A stretch of 46,573 bases of DNA from Dehalococcoidia bacterium (GCA_009693105.1 SHXV01000006.1:1-46573), one strand, 5' to 3'; positions 21,330 to 30,266 are shown, counted from the first letter of the stretch. Translations and numbers: made by a program. The notes: a model not told the origin generated them from the letters alone.

Positions 21330-22955
21330 ATGGAAACACACAGGAACGTTGTCCAGCGAACTATTACGGATGATCTGTCCTTGCTCCTGGACGTGCTGCC
21401 GTCCCGCGTGGTCGCTCCCATCATGATCGATGGACATGCGCACCTGCTGGAGATCGTGTTGGACGTGGGGCGGCAGCCCCAGGCGCGTTACGCCGATCGC
21501 GTGGTGACCCTGAGCCAGGAGGAGGTCACCGATGCCGACCTGGAATACGTCGTCTCCCGCATCGGGGAGTTCGGGCAGGACAACCGGGCCGGCATCGAGC
21601 GGACGCTGCACCGCATCTCCTGCCTGCGTAACCGGCGAGGGCGGATCGTCGGGCTGACCTGCCGCGTGGGCCGGGCCGTGTACGGCACGGTGCAGATCAT
21701 CGATGACCTCGTACGCGGCGGGCGGAGCATCCTCCTGCTGGGACGGCCGGGCGTAGGCAAGACGACGATGCTGCGTGAAGTGGCGCGTGTCCTGGCCGAT
21801 GACCTGGGGAAACGGGTGGTCATCGTCGACACGTCGAACGAAATCGCCGGAGACGGGGACATCCCCCACCCGGCCATCGGCGGAGCGCGGCGGATGCAGG
21901 TGCCGACGCCCGCCCAGCAGCACGCGGTGATGATCGAGGCCGTGGAGAACCACATGCCGGAGGTCATCGTCATCGACGAGATCGGCACGGAGCTGGAGGC
22001 GCTGGCCGCCCGCACCATCGCTGAGCGGGGCGTACAACTGGTGGGGACGGCGCACGGCAACGAGCTGGAGAACCTGATCATCAACCCCACGCTATCCGAC
22101 CTCATCGGCGGCATCCAGTCCGTGACGCTGGGCGATGACGAGGCCCGCCGCCGGGGGACGCAGAAATCGATCTTGGAGCGCAAGGCCCCGCCCACGTTTG
22201 AGGTGGTGGTGGAGATCCAGAGCTGGGATCGCGTCGCCATCCACGAAGACGTGGCAGAGACGGTCGACGCAGTCCTCCGCGGCTACGTCGTGCAGCCCGC
22301 CATCCGGGAGCTGGACGCAGCGGGTGAGATCCGGACGACGACAGCGCCCGCCGTGGAACGGGGGGCGCGGCTGGACGCGCGGCCGCCCCGGCCCGGGCGG
22401 CCGCCCCGCCGGGAGCGCGGCTGGGAGGAGGACGAGGCGGCCCCGGCCGCTCCCGGGCAAGCGGCGCCGCAGGGCAACGGAGTGGCGCGCCGTATCTACC
22501 CTTTCGGCGTGTCCCGTAGCCGGCTGGGGCAGGCCATCCGCGAAACCCACACCTCCGCGATCATCGCGGAGCACCTGGATGAGGCGGATGCACTGGTGAC
22601 GTTGCGCAGCTACTACCGCCGCAAGCCGCAGCCGCTGCGCGACGCGGAATCGCGGGGACTGCCCATTTACGTCCTGAAGAACAACACGGTCGCCCAGATG
22701 GAGCAATCGCTCCTGTCCATGCGGCACGGAACCGCGGCCGATCCGGTGAACCAGGCGCTGCAGGAGGCGGAGGAAGCGGCGGGCCAGGTGATGACACTGG
22801 AGGAATCGATCGAGCTATCCCCCCAGAACGCCTACATCCGCCGGCTGCAGCATGAGGTGGCCCAGCGCTACAACATCGTCTCCCGCAGTCGGGGGCGGGA
22901 GCCGTTCCGCCGGGTGCAGTTCTACCCCGGGGAGGCCCAGCACGAGTACGCCTGA
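21330..22955 (+). CDS. AAA ATPase with SpoIIIAA-like domain and C-terminal R3H domain (Ycf45-like)
   Basis: [58 protein letters not shown]...[13 protein letters not shown]...LVGTAHGN; R3H-like end [16 protein letters not shown]. Confidence 0.85.
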   Translation: METHRNVVQRTITDDLSLLLDVLPSRVVAPIMIDGHAHLLEIVLDVGRQPQARYADRVVTLSQEEVTDADLEYVVSRIGEFGQDNRAGIERTLHRISCLRNRRGRIVGLTCRVGRAVYGTVQIIDDLVRGGRSILLLGRPGVGKTTMLREVARVLADDLGKRVVIVDTSNEIAGDGDIPHPAIGGARRMQVPTPAQQHAVMIEAVENHMPEVIVIDEIGTELEALAARTIAERGVQLVGTAHGNELENLIINPTLSDLIGGIQSVTLGDDEARRRGTQKSILERKAPPTFEVVVEIQSWDRVAIHEDVAETVDAVLRGYVVQPAIRELDAAGEIRTTTAPAVERGARLDARPPRPGRPPRRERGWEEDEAAPAAPGQAAPQGNGVARRIYPFGVSRSRLGQAIRETHTSAIIAEHLDEADALVTLRSYYRRKPQPLRDAESRGLPIYVLKNNTVAQMEQSLLSMRHGTAADPVNQALQEAEEAAGQVMTLEESIELSPQNAYIRRLQHEVAQRYNIVSRSRGREPFRRVQFYPGEAQHEYA

Positions 22956-22962
22956 GCGCGGC

Positions 22963-23565
22963 GTGTTCATCGCCTTGGAAGGGGGCGAAGGGGCGGGGAA
23001 ATCGACGCTCGCGGCGGCGCTGGAAGAGCGGCTGCGCGCTCAGGGCAGGGACGTGGTCCTCACACGGGAGCCGGGCGGGACTGATCTCGGCGACATCGTC
23101 TCCGGAATGGTGCGGCACCGGCAGGGCCTGACGCCCCGGGCGGAGCTGCTGCTGTTTGAGGCGGCGCGCGCGCAGCACGTGCAGGACGTGATTCGCCCGG
23201 CGCTGGAGCGCGGAGACATCGTGCTCTGCGACCGCTTCACGGCGTCCACCGTGGCCTACCAGGGGTATGGGCGCAAGCTTCCGCTGCGGGAGATCGCACA
23301 GGCAAACCGGATGGCGGCGGGGGGGGCAGCGCCGGCCCTGACGCTGTTGCTCGATCTTCCTCCGGACACGGGCCTGCGCCGGGACACCACCGACCCGGCG
23401 GGCGACCGGCTGCGGGGGGAACGCGCCGCCTTCCACGAGCGGGTACGCAGGGGCTACCTGGCCCAGGCCGCGGCCGACCCGGAACGCTGGCTGGTCATCG
23501 ACGCGACGCAGCCGCGCGAGGCCGTGCTGGAGGCAGCGTGGGCGCGCATCCAGGCGCTGCTCTAG
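22963..23565 (+). CDS. tmk: Thymidylate kinase
   Basis: VFIALEGGEGAGKSTLAAALEERL, LTREPGGTDLGD, CDRFTASTVAYQGYGR; GTG start. Confidence 0.93.
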   Translation: MFIALEGGEGAGKSTLAAALEERLRAQGRDVVLTREPGGTDLGDIVSGMVRHRQGLTPRAELLLFEAARAQHVQDVIRPALERGDIVLCDRFTASTVAYQGYGRKLPLREIAQANRMAAGGAAPALTLLLDLPPDTGLRRDTTDPAGDRLRGERAAFHERVRRGYLAQAAADPERWLVIDATQPREAVLEAAWARIQALL

Positions 23566-24197
23566 TCGAAGAAGAGCCGAAAGATGAGCGCGCCGGCGCC
23601 GGCCACGTACATCGACTTGATGATCTTACCGATGAGCACGGCGACGAAGAACTTGAGCAACGGCACCCGCGCCGCGCCCGCTGCCATCCCGGCGATATCG
23701 AACACCGGGTTGGGGATAATCGCCATCAGGAACATCGCCGGCGCACCGTAGCGGCGCATCCAGCCGTAGAACATGCGGTAGAGCCGACGGTTTTTCACCA
23801 TGGGGCTGCCGCCGAATCCGATGGCGTACCCGCTGAGTTCGCCGATGCCCTCCGCTACCCCGGCAACGAGCCCCACCATCACGGGCGCGGGTAAGCCGAA
23901 CACGGGGTCCAGCAGGGCGCCACCGGCCGCCGCCGCCGCCAGGCTGGGGAAGGGGAGAACGACGGCAGCGGAGCCGACGAAGGCAGCCATGAAAAGCCCG
24001 ACATATCCCAGTTTCCTCATCTCGCTGGGGCCGAAACCGAAGAGGTAGACCGCGACGGCGAATCCAACGATCATCGTGCCGACGGCGGCGAGCGCGAGCG
24101 TCTCCGCGCGCACGCCGAGCACGTAAATGCGCTCGACGAACTCGGGAAGGGGCTCGCTTTCAGGGCCGGCCGGGGGAAGCAGTGGATCGGTGGGCAT
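23562..24197 (-). CDS. VTT/DedA-like membrane protein
   Basis: FMAAFVGSAAVVLPFPSLAAAAAGGALLDPVFGL...IIPNPVFDIAGMAAGAARVPLLKFFVAVLIGKIIK; shares a CTAG stop overlap with tmk. Confidence 0.82.
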   Translation of the reverse strand: MPTDPLLPPAGPESEPLPEFVERIYVLGVRAETLALAAVGTMIVGFAVAVYLFGFGPSEMRKLGYVGLFMAAFVGSAAVVLPFPSLAAAAAGGALLDPVFGLPAPVMVGLVAGVAEGIGELSGYAIGFGGSPMVKNRRLYRMFYGWMRRYGAPAMFLMAIIPNPVFDIAGMAAGAARVPLLKFFVAVLIGKIIKSMYVAGAGALIFRLFFD

Positions 24198-24233
24198 CAG
24201 CGAGATCGAGCGTACGGGGCGGAGTCACCGGCG

Positions 24234-24711
24234 TCAATCATCGTGATCGCCCGGCCCCGTGCGGCCCAGCTCCAGCCGGAAGCGGCTGTCGTCGGGATCC
24301 GCGTGGATGAGCACGGTGCTTCGCGGCAGCCGCTCCTCGATCTGGTGCTCGATCCGATCGCAGAGGGCGTGGATGGACGCGAGCGATGCCTCCCGAGTCA
24401 GGATGACAGCGCCCCCAGCGAGATGAACCAGGCTTCAACCCCGGCGGCGATCGTCTCCACTTTTTCGTAGCCGTAGGGATGCCGTCACTGGCGGGGCGCA
24501 TTGCCAGGCGCACGCTGAACAGGGTCACGCCGGCGGCGAGCAGGTCCTGGCCGCTATCGACAGCATCGGAGAGCACGGCAATGCTGCCGGTGAGCAGCCC
24601 CACGGTGAGCTTGACCGCCAGCGCCGCCGTACTCAGCCCCACCGCCAGCGCGCCGGCGCCGGCGGGAGTGTATAAACAGGCAAGGGCGCCGTGCTCTCGA
24701 TTCATCCTCAT
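24234..24711 (-). pseudogene. Cation diffusion facilitator (CDF) transporter remnant
   Basis: Frame 1 LAVGLSTAALAVKLTVGLLTGSIAVLSDAVDSGQDLLAAGVTLFSVRLAMRPASDG, then a shifted frame HPYGYEKVETIAAGVEAWFISLGA, then VILTREASLASIHALCDRIEHQIEERLPRSTVLIHADPD (CDF C-terminal domain) in another frame. Confidence 0.85.
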
Positions 24712-24770
24712 CCGGGAATGATGACAGGCAGAGTTTGAGCAGCCCTCGGCGCACCGCTTATAATCGACCG

Positions 24771-25256
24771 GTGCAGCACTGTGAATTCGACTCCCATTCC
24801 CCTAAGAACACCGCAGAGCTGGCGGAACGGCTGGGCCGCGCCGTTGAACGCGGCGCCATCCTGCTGCTGGAGGGGGAGCTGGGCGCGGGCAAGACGACGT
24901 TCGTGCAGGGGCTGGCGCGCGGCATGGGGCTGACGGACTACGTGCGTAGCCCGTCCTTCGTCCTCGTGCATGAGTATCGCAACGGGCCGCTGCCGCTGTT
25001 CCACGCCGATTTCTTCCGCCTCTCCGGCGCAGAGGAGGCGTTAGACCTTGGGTTAGAAGACGTGGCCGCCCCCGGCGTGCTCGTCATCGAGTGGCCGGAG
25101 CGCGCGGAGGAGGCGCTGCCGGAAGAGGCGCTGCGCGTACGCATCGTTGTGGGGACAGCGATGGACGACCGCCACCTGACCTTCTCCGCGAAGGGGGAGC
25201 GGGCGGAGCGGGAGCTGGACGCGCTCCGTTCGACAGCGGCGGGAGGGCAGCCCTGA
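24771..25256 (+). CDS. tsaE: tRNA t6A biosynthesis ATPase TsaE
   Basis: ILLLEGELGAGKTTFVQGLARGMGLTDYVRSPSFVLVHEYRNG...HADFFRL; GTG start. Confidence 0.93.
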   Translation: MQHCEFDSHSPKNTAELAERLGRAVERGAILLLEGELGAGKTTFVQGLARGMGLTDYVRSPSFVLVHEYRNGPLPLFHADFFRLSGAEEALDLGLEDVAAPGVLVIEWPERAEEALPEEALRVRIVVGTAMDDRHLTFSAKGERAERELDALRSTAAGGQP

Positions 25257-25918
25257 TGGAGCTGGCCATCGACACGGCGGATGAGATGGCGGCGATCGGG
25301 CTTTCGCTGGACGGGATGGCGAAGGCGGAGTTGCGCTGGTCCTGCCCGCGACGCCACAACGCGGAGCTGCTCCCGGCGATCGACGGGTTGTTGCGCCGCG
25401 CCGGCGTGACGAAGGATGAGCTGACGGCCGTATTCGTCTGCCTGGGGCCGGGGAGCTACATGGGCGTGCGCATAGGCGTTGCGACGGCGAAGACGCTGGC
25501 CCACACGCTGGGGCTGCCCCTGGTAGGGGTGAATCGGCTCTCGCTGGACGCATGGCAGCACCGGGGCCACGCCGGGCCCATCGTGCCGGTGCACCGCGCC
25601 GGGCGAAGCGATTGGGCGTGGGCGACCTACCGCTGGCAGCACGACGCGTGGGATGAGCTGTCGGCCCCTACGCTGGGGACGGCGGAGGCGATCGGCGGGG
25701 CGCTGCCGGCGAACGCGCTGCTCTGCGGTGAGCCCGATGACGCGCTGCTCGCGGCGCTGGACTCGCCACGGTTCGTGCGGGGGGAATCGGCCATGCGCCG
25801 GCCGGCCGGGTTGAGCGAGCTGGGCTATGCGCGATTGCGCTCGCACGGGGCCGACGACGCGGCGGCGCTTGTGCCACTGTACCTGAGGGAGCCGGCCATC
25901 GGGCCGCAGGGAGGCTAA
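25256..25918 (+). CDS. tsaB: tRNA t6A biosynthesis protein TsaB
   Basis: MELAIDTADEMAAIGL...HNAELLPAIDGLL...CLGPGSYMGVRIGVATAKTLAHTLGLPLVGVNRL; start overlaps the tsaE stop. Confidence 0.9.
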   Translation: MELAIDTADEMAAIGLSLDGMAKAELRWSCPRRHNAELLPAIDGLLRRAGVTKDELTAVFVCLGPGSYMGVRIGVATAKTLAHTLGLPLVGVNRLSLDAWQHRGHAGPIVPVHRAGRSDWAWATYRWQHDAWDELSAPTLGTAEAIGGALPANALLCGEPDDALLAALDSPRFVRGESAMRRPAGLSELGYARLRSHGADDAAALVPLYLREPAIGPQGG

Positions 25919-25920
25919 CC

Positions 25921-26532
25921 ATGGGAGACGAAGCGCTCTGCCGCGCCTGGATCGATGGCGTGGAGGTGAAGGGCAAGGCGATGCTGGAAACGGACGAGCT
26001 GATCTTTCGGGGCGAGGGCCGGCGCTACGTCATCCCACTCCGCTCCGTCACAAGGGCCAGGGCGGAGAGCGGACGGCTGAGCATCGCCCACACCGGCGGC
26101 GTCGCAGTGCTGGACCTGGAGCGCGATGCGGAACGGTGGGCGCGCAAGATCTTGAACCCGCGCGGGATGATGGACAAGCTGGGGGTGAAGGCGGGGATGA
26201 CCGTCTCCGCGCTGGGGGTGAATCAGGCGGAGTTCCTGGCCGACCTGAACGATAGCGTGGAACGGCTGGCGACGGACACCCTGCTGCCCGATTCCGATAT
26301 TATCTTCCTGGGCGCAGAGGAGCGGGAGGCGCTGGACCGGCTGCGCGACATCCAGGGGTCGCTGGCGCGAGCGGGCGCGATCTGGGTGATCCGGCCCAAG
26401 GGATCGCCCCGCATCTCCGAAGCCGATGTCATGAACGCGGGCCACGCCGCAGGGCTTGTCGATACCAAGGTTATACGCTTTTCCGATACGCACACGGCGG
26501 AAAGGCTGGTTATCCCAAGGGAGCGGCGCTGA
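25921..26532 (+). CDS. DUF3052-like C-terminal domain fused to a PH-like/uncharacterised N-terminal domain
   Basis: MDKLGVKAGMTVSALGV...IIFLGAEEREALDRL...GAIWVIRPKGSPRISEADVMNAGHAAGLVDTKVIRFSDTHTAERLVIP. Confidence 0.65.
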   Translation: MGDEALCRAWIDGVEVKGKAMLETDELIFRGEGRRYVIPLRSVTRARAESGRLSIAHTGGVAVLDLERDAERWARKILNPRGMMDKLGVKAGMTVSALGVNQAEFLADLNDSVERLATDTLLPDSDIIFLGAEEREALDRLRDIQGSLARAGAIWVIRPKGSPRISEADVMNAGHAAGLVDTKVIRFSDTHTAERLVIPRERR

Positions 26533-26543
26533 GCCGCTCCTTT
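26517..26543 (+). terminator. Intrinsic terminator/attenuator overlapping the stop codon of the upstream ORF, before ndk
   Basis: GGAGCGGC-GCTGA-GCCGCTCC followed by TTTCT; TGA stop lies in the loop. Confidence 0.75.
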
Positions 26544-26566
26544 CTATTGCTGAGAGGAGGACAGAC

Positions 26567-27016
26567 GTGGAACGAACACTGATTCTGGTAAAGCCTGATG
26601 CGATGCAGCGCGGGCTGGCGGGGGAAATCCTATCGCGGTTTGAGCGGCGGGGGCTGCGCATCATCGGGCTGCGGCTGCTCCAGGTGGATGAGGCGCTGGC
26701 GAAGCGGCACTACGGCATGCATGAGGGGAAGCCGTTCTTCACCCAGCTGGTGAGCTACATCTGCGCTTCGCCGATCATCGCCGCGGTGCTGGAGGGGACG
26801 AACGCCATCGACGCCGCCCGGCAGACGATGGGGGCGACGAACCCGGTGCAGGCGGCTCCGGGGACGATCCGGGGCGACCTGGGCATCGAGATCAGCCGGA
26901 ACCTGGTGCATGGGTCCGATGCTCCGGAGAGCGCGGAGCGGGAGATCGGCCTGTTCTTCGGAGACGGCGGGCTGGTGGCCTGGGAGCGCTCGATCGATCG
27001 CTGGGTGTTCGAGTAG
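26567..27016 (+). CDS. ndk: Nucleoside-diphosphate kinase
   Basis: ERTLILVKPDAMQRGLAGEILSRFERRGLRIIGLRLL...MGATNPVQAAPGTIRGDLG...NLVHGSDAPESAEREIGLFF; GTG start after GAGAGGAGG. Confidence 0.97.
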   Translation: MERTLILVKPDAMQRGLAGEILSRFERRGLRIIGLRLLQVDEALAKRHYGMHEGKPFFTQLVSYICASPIIAAVLEGTNAIDAARQTMGATNPVQAAPGTIRGDLGIEISRNLVHGSDAPESAEREIGLFFGDGGLVAWERSIDRWVFE

Positions 27017-27086
27017 CGCACTGGTACGGCGGGTGCGGCAAAGCCGCCACCGGGGGACATTCGGATGGACCAAGAACACAGCGGTG

Positions 27087-27296
27087 CTAGCGGTGGGCGA
27101 TGCGAGTGGCCTTTTGCTGGGCCTTCATGATCTTACGGATCCGCGCGGCCGCTTTCTTGCGACGACGAACGCTGGGCTTCTCGTAGTGCTCACGCCTGCG
27201 GGCTTCGGCGAGGATGCCGTCCTGCTGGATCCGCTTGTTGAAGCGTTTGAGCGCGGATTCAAAGCTTTCGTTGTCTCCGACAATGACTTCTGCCAA
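27087..27296 (-). CDS. rpsU: 30S ribosomal protein S21
   Basis: [48 protein letters not shown]. Confidence 0.95.
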   Translation of the reverse strand: MAEVIVGDNESFESALKRFNKRIQQDGILAEARRREHYEKPSVRRRKKAAARIRKIMKAQQKATRIAHR

Positions 27297-27328
27297 GGGC
27301 CGTCCTCCTCTCGGTGATGTAGCGGCTT

Positions 27329-27358
27329 ATTGTATTGAGGTTATGAATACGGTGTCAA
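27329..27358 (-). promoter_or_regulatory. Promoter for rpsU
   Basis: Minus strand TTGACA - 18 nt - TACAAT. Confidence 0.75.
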
Positions 27359-27421
27359 CCAACCGGACCAGCGGAAGACGAACGGAGCGCGGCGGGCACT
27401 GCGCTCTCGCTCATGGGGGTG

Positions 27422-29359
27422 TCAGCGGGCTGCGGCGGCGCGTTCGAGCTGGACCATGAGCACCGCGACGTCCGCCGGGGTAACGCCGGCTAGCCGGGCC
27501 GCCTGGCCCAGCGTCGCCGGTCGAAAGCGGCTGAGGTGCTCCACGGCCTCCCGCCGGAACCCGCCGATGGCCGCGTAATCGATATCGCCGGGGAGACGGC
27601 GATCCTCCAGCCGGGCGACGCGGTCCACTTCCCGGCGCTGCTTCACGATATAGCCGGCGTACTTCGCCTCGATCTCCACCTCCTCGGCCACGGCGGCGGC
27701 CAGGGCCGGATCGCCCACCCCCAGCGCCAGGAGAGCGGCGTAGGAGGCCTCCGGCCGTCGCAGCAGCTCCTGCGCGGACACGCTGCGGGAGAGGTCGCCC
27801 AGGCCGAGATCAGCGGCGCGGCGACGCAGATCGTCGCTGGCGGAGAGGTGGGTGCGGCCGAGCCGGGCGAGTTCGGCATCGATGGCGCTCCGCTTCGCCT
27901 CCACCGCCGCCGCGCGTTCCCCGCCGACCAGCCCGACGGCGTGGCCGATGGCCGTCAGCCGCAGATCAGCGTTGTCCTGGCGCAGGAGCAGCCGGTACTC
28001 GGCGCGGGAAGTGAACAGGCGATACGGCTCCGTCAGGTCGTGCGTGACGAGGTCATCGATCATAACGCCGAGGTACGCCTGGTCCCGCCGCAGGATGAGC
28101 GGCAGTTCCCCGCGGATCAGCCGGGCGGCGTTGATCCCGGCGATGAGCCCCTGACCGGCGGCCTCTTCGTACCCCGTGGTGCCGTTGATCTGGCCTGCGA
28201 GGAAGAGGCCGGGCACCAGCCGGGACTCCAGCGTCGCGCCGGTCTGGTGCGTGGGGACGTAGTCGTACTCGATGGCATAGCCGAGGCGCATGATCTCGGC
28301 GCGCTCCAGACCGGGGATCGAGCGCACCATGGCCCACTGCACGTCCTCCGGCAGGCTCGTGTTCGCGCCCTGAAGGTAGACCTCGTTCGTCTCCCAGCCC
28401 TCCGGCTCCAGGAACAGGCCGTGGGATGTCTTCTCCGCGAAGCGGACGACCTTGTCCTCGATAGAGGGACAGTAGCGCGGGCCACGCGACTCGATGGTGC
28501 CGTTGAACATGGGGGCGCGATGCAGGTTGGCGCGAATGATGTCGTGCGTCTGGGGCGTGCTGGCCACGAGATAGCAGGCCATCTGCGGGCGCCAGGCGGT
28601 CGCTGCGGGGGGCGGGTAGACCGGGTTGGGCGGCAGGAGGTACGGCTGCTCCGGGGGGCCATCGAAGGAGAAGGACAGCGGGATGGCGCTCCCCTCCTGC
28701 CGCTCGGCGCGGGCGAAATCGATGCTGCGGGCGTCGATGCGGGGCGGGGTGCCGGTCTTCAGGCGGCCCAACTCGAACCCAAGGGCGCGCAGGGAGCCGG
28801 ACAGCCCCTTCGCCGCGGCCTCACCGGTGCGGCCACCTTCGTAGGCGACGTCGCCCATGATGATGCGGCCGGCGAGCGAGGTGCCGGTGGTGACGATGAG
28901 GGCGCGGGAGCGGTAGACCCGTCCGGTGTTCGTGACCAGGTCCAGATGGGGGGGCGCGCCTTCCTCCTGCACCCGCTCGATTCGTTCCACCATCGCCTGG
29001 CGGAGATCGAGGTTGGCCGTGTGCTCCAGCGTGCGCTTCATCGCCAGGCCGTACAGCCGCTTGTCCGCCTGGGCGCGGAGCGCCTGCACAGCGGGACCCT
29101 TGGCCGTGTTGAGCTGGCGAATTTGGATGAAGGTCTGGTCCGTGATACGGCCCATCTCGCCGCCCAGAGCGTCGATCTCCCGGACTAGGTGCCCCTTGGC
29201 GGGGCCGCCGATGGACGGGTTGCACGGCATCAGGGCCACGGTGTCCAGGTTCATCGTGAGCAGGAGGGTGCGTACGCCGATACGGGCAGCGGCAAGCGCT
29301 GCTTCGCAGCCGGCGTGGCCGGCGCCGATAACGATGACATCGTAGTGTACGGGGTCCAT
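27422..29359 (-). CDS. mnmG: tRNA uridine-5-carboxymethylaminomethyl modification enzyme MnmG (GidA)
   Basis: YDVIVIGAGHAGCEAALAAARIG, CNPSIGGPAKGHLVREIDALGGEMG, TGTFLRG-like TGTSLAGRIIMGD, RAEYRLLLRQDNADLRLT. Confidence 0.97.
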   Translation of the reverse strand: MDPVHYDVIVIGAGHAGCEAALAAARIGVRTLLLTMNLDTVALMPCNPSIGGPAKGHLVREIDALGGEMGRITDQTFIQIRQLNTAKGPAVQALRAQADKRLYGLAMKRTLEHTANLDLRQAMVERIERVQEEGAPPHLDLVTNTGRVYRSRALIVTTGTSLAGRIIMGDVAYEGGRTGEAAAKGLSGSLRALGFELGRLKTGTPPRIDARSIDFARAERQEGSAIPLSFSFDGPPEQPYLLPPNPVYPPPAATAWRPQMACYLVASTPQTHDIIRANLHRAPMFNGTIESRGPRYCPSIEDKVVRFAEKTSHGLFLEPEGWETNEVYLQGANTSLPEDVQWAMVRSIPGLERAEIMRLGYAIEYDYVPTHQTGATLESRLVPGLFLAGQINGTTGYEEAAGQGLIAGINAARLIRGELPLILRRDQAYLGVMIDDLVTHDLTEPYRLFTSRAEYRLLLRQDNADLRLTAIGHAVGLVGGERAAAVEAKRSAIDAELARLGRTHLSASDDLRRRAADLGLGDLSRSVSAQELLRRPEASYAALLALGVGDPALAAAVAEEVEIEAKYAGYIVKQRREVDRVARLEDRRLPGDIDYAAIGGFRREAVEHLSRFRPATLGQAARLAGVTPADVAVLMVQLERAAAAR

Positions 29360-29389
29360 GGCGGTGATCTTACCGCGCCGGCCACGGGT

Positions 29390-29426
29390 AGGGAAAGGGC
29401 CGCCCTTTGCGGGCGGCCCTTTCCCT
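29390..29426. terminator. Intrinsic terminator between mnmG and the desulforedoxin-like gene
   Basis: AGGGAAAGGGCCGCCC-TTTGC-GGGCGGCCCTTTCCCT. Confidence 0.85.
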
Positions 29427-29445
29427 CGTTTCGTCGTGAAGAACG

Positions 29446-29745
29446 CTAGTCGGCGGAGGGGAGCACCTTGGGCTGAAGCAGCTTCATCGGCTCACCGCCG
29501 CAGCGAAGATCAACCTTCCCCGCTTTAATTACCAGCGCCTCGATGGAGCCGTCCGCGCTCTGATAACGCTTGCCGAGCTGAATCGCTTCGGCATCAGCCG
29601 GGCCCGCCGCCGGGGCTTGGCCGGAATCGCTGAGCACCAGCTCCACGGCGCCGTCGGTGAGCGTGCCGGCGCCGCCCTTGGTGACGATGACCTCGGCACC
29701 GCTCGCTGCTTTGTATCTCTTCCCTACCTGTGCTGCCATATTCAT
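29446..29745 (-). CDS. Two-repeat desulforedoxin-like protein lacking most metal-ligand cysteines
   Basis: VGKRYKAASGAEVIVTKGGAGTL and LGKRYQSADGSIEALVIKAGKVDLRCGGEPMKLLQPK align with the desulforedoxin pattern (YKC.xCG.x.VEV...GGGTL.CCGEPM). Confidence 0.55.
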   Translation of the reverse strand: MNMAAQVGKRYKAASGAEVIVTKGGAGTLTDGAVELVLSDSGQAPAAGPADAEAIQLGKRYQSADGSIEALVIKAGKVDLRCGGEPMKLLQPKVLPSAD

Positions 29746-29810
29746 CCTCCCTCACGCGCGAAGGCCGCGTCGATCTGTGTCGGTGTGTACGGCTACGTAG
29801 TGTGCCCCCG

Positions 29811-29839
29811 AGTCTAGCCGGGGGCGAAATCGGCGTCAA
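29811..29839 (-). promoter_or_regulatory. Promoter for the desulforedoxin-like gene with a palindrome over the -10
   Basis: Minus strand TTGACG - 17 nt - TAGACT; GCCCCCG...CGGGGGC (29804-29825) flanks the -10. Confidence 0.6.
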
Positions 29840-29855
29840 GCCACGCCGGACGGGG

Positions 29856-30266
29856 TTACTTCACCGTTATCTTGCCGGTCATCTCCGCTGGGTGGAAATC
29901 GCACTTGAAGTCGTACGTGCCGGCCTTGCTGAACGTCGCAACCAGCTTGCCCGTTTGGCCGGCTTTGATGGCATCCGGGTTAGAGATGGTATCCTTCCCG
30001 TCCATCTTCACGTTCATATTATGAATCGCGCTGCCTTCGTTATTCAACTCAAACGTGATTTCTTTTCCTGCGGCAACGGTGATCCGGTTGGGCGAGAAAG
30101 AGTTGTCCTTTGTCGTCACCTTGACCGTTGTGGCAAGGGTTGCGGGATCAACGTTAGTGGACGCGTCATCCCCGCCCCCGCAGGCCGCCAGCATTGCGGC
30201 GAGCACGATCGCGCCGAAAATGGTTGTCAGCGCGCGGCCATGCCTGATCCGGAGCCCTGGTATCAT
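29856..30266 (-). CDS. Cupredoxin-domain lipoprotein (type-1 copper)
   Basis: Signal plus lipobox AAMLAACGGG; SAIHNMNVKM and FKCDFHPAEMTGKI supply H, C, H, M ligands. Confidence 0.88.
   Translation of the reverse strand: MIPGLRIRHGRALTTIFGAIVLAAMLAACGGGDDASTNVDPATLATTVKVTTKDNSFSPNRITVAAGKEITFELNNEGSAIHNMNVKMDGKDTISNPDAIKAGQTGKLVATFSKAGTYDFKCDFHPAEMTGKITVK

Noticed and set aside
23562-23565. Shared CTAG stop codons of convergent tmk and the VTT gene
   Set aside because: A neat but ordinary compact-genome overlap; no regulatory meaning can be supported.
27536-29188. 550-aa plus-strand ORF
   Set aside because: Antisense to mnmG; composition of a shadow frame.
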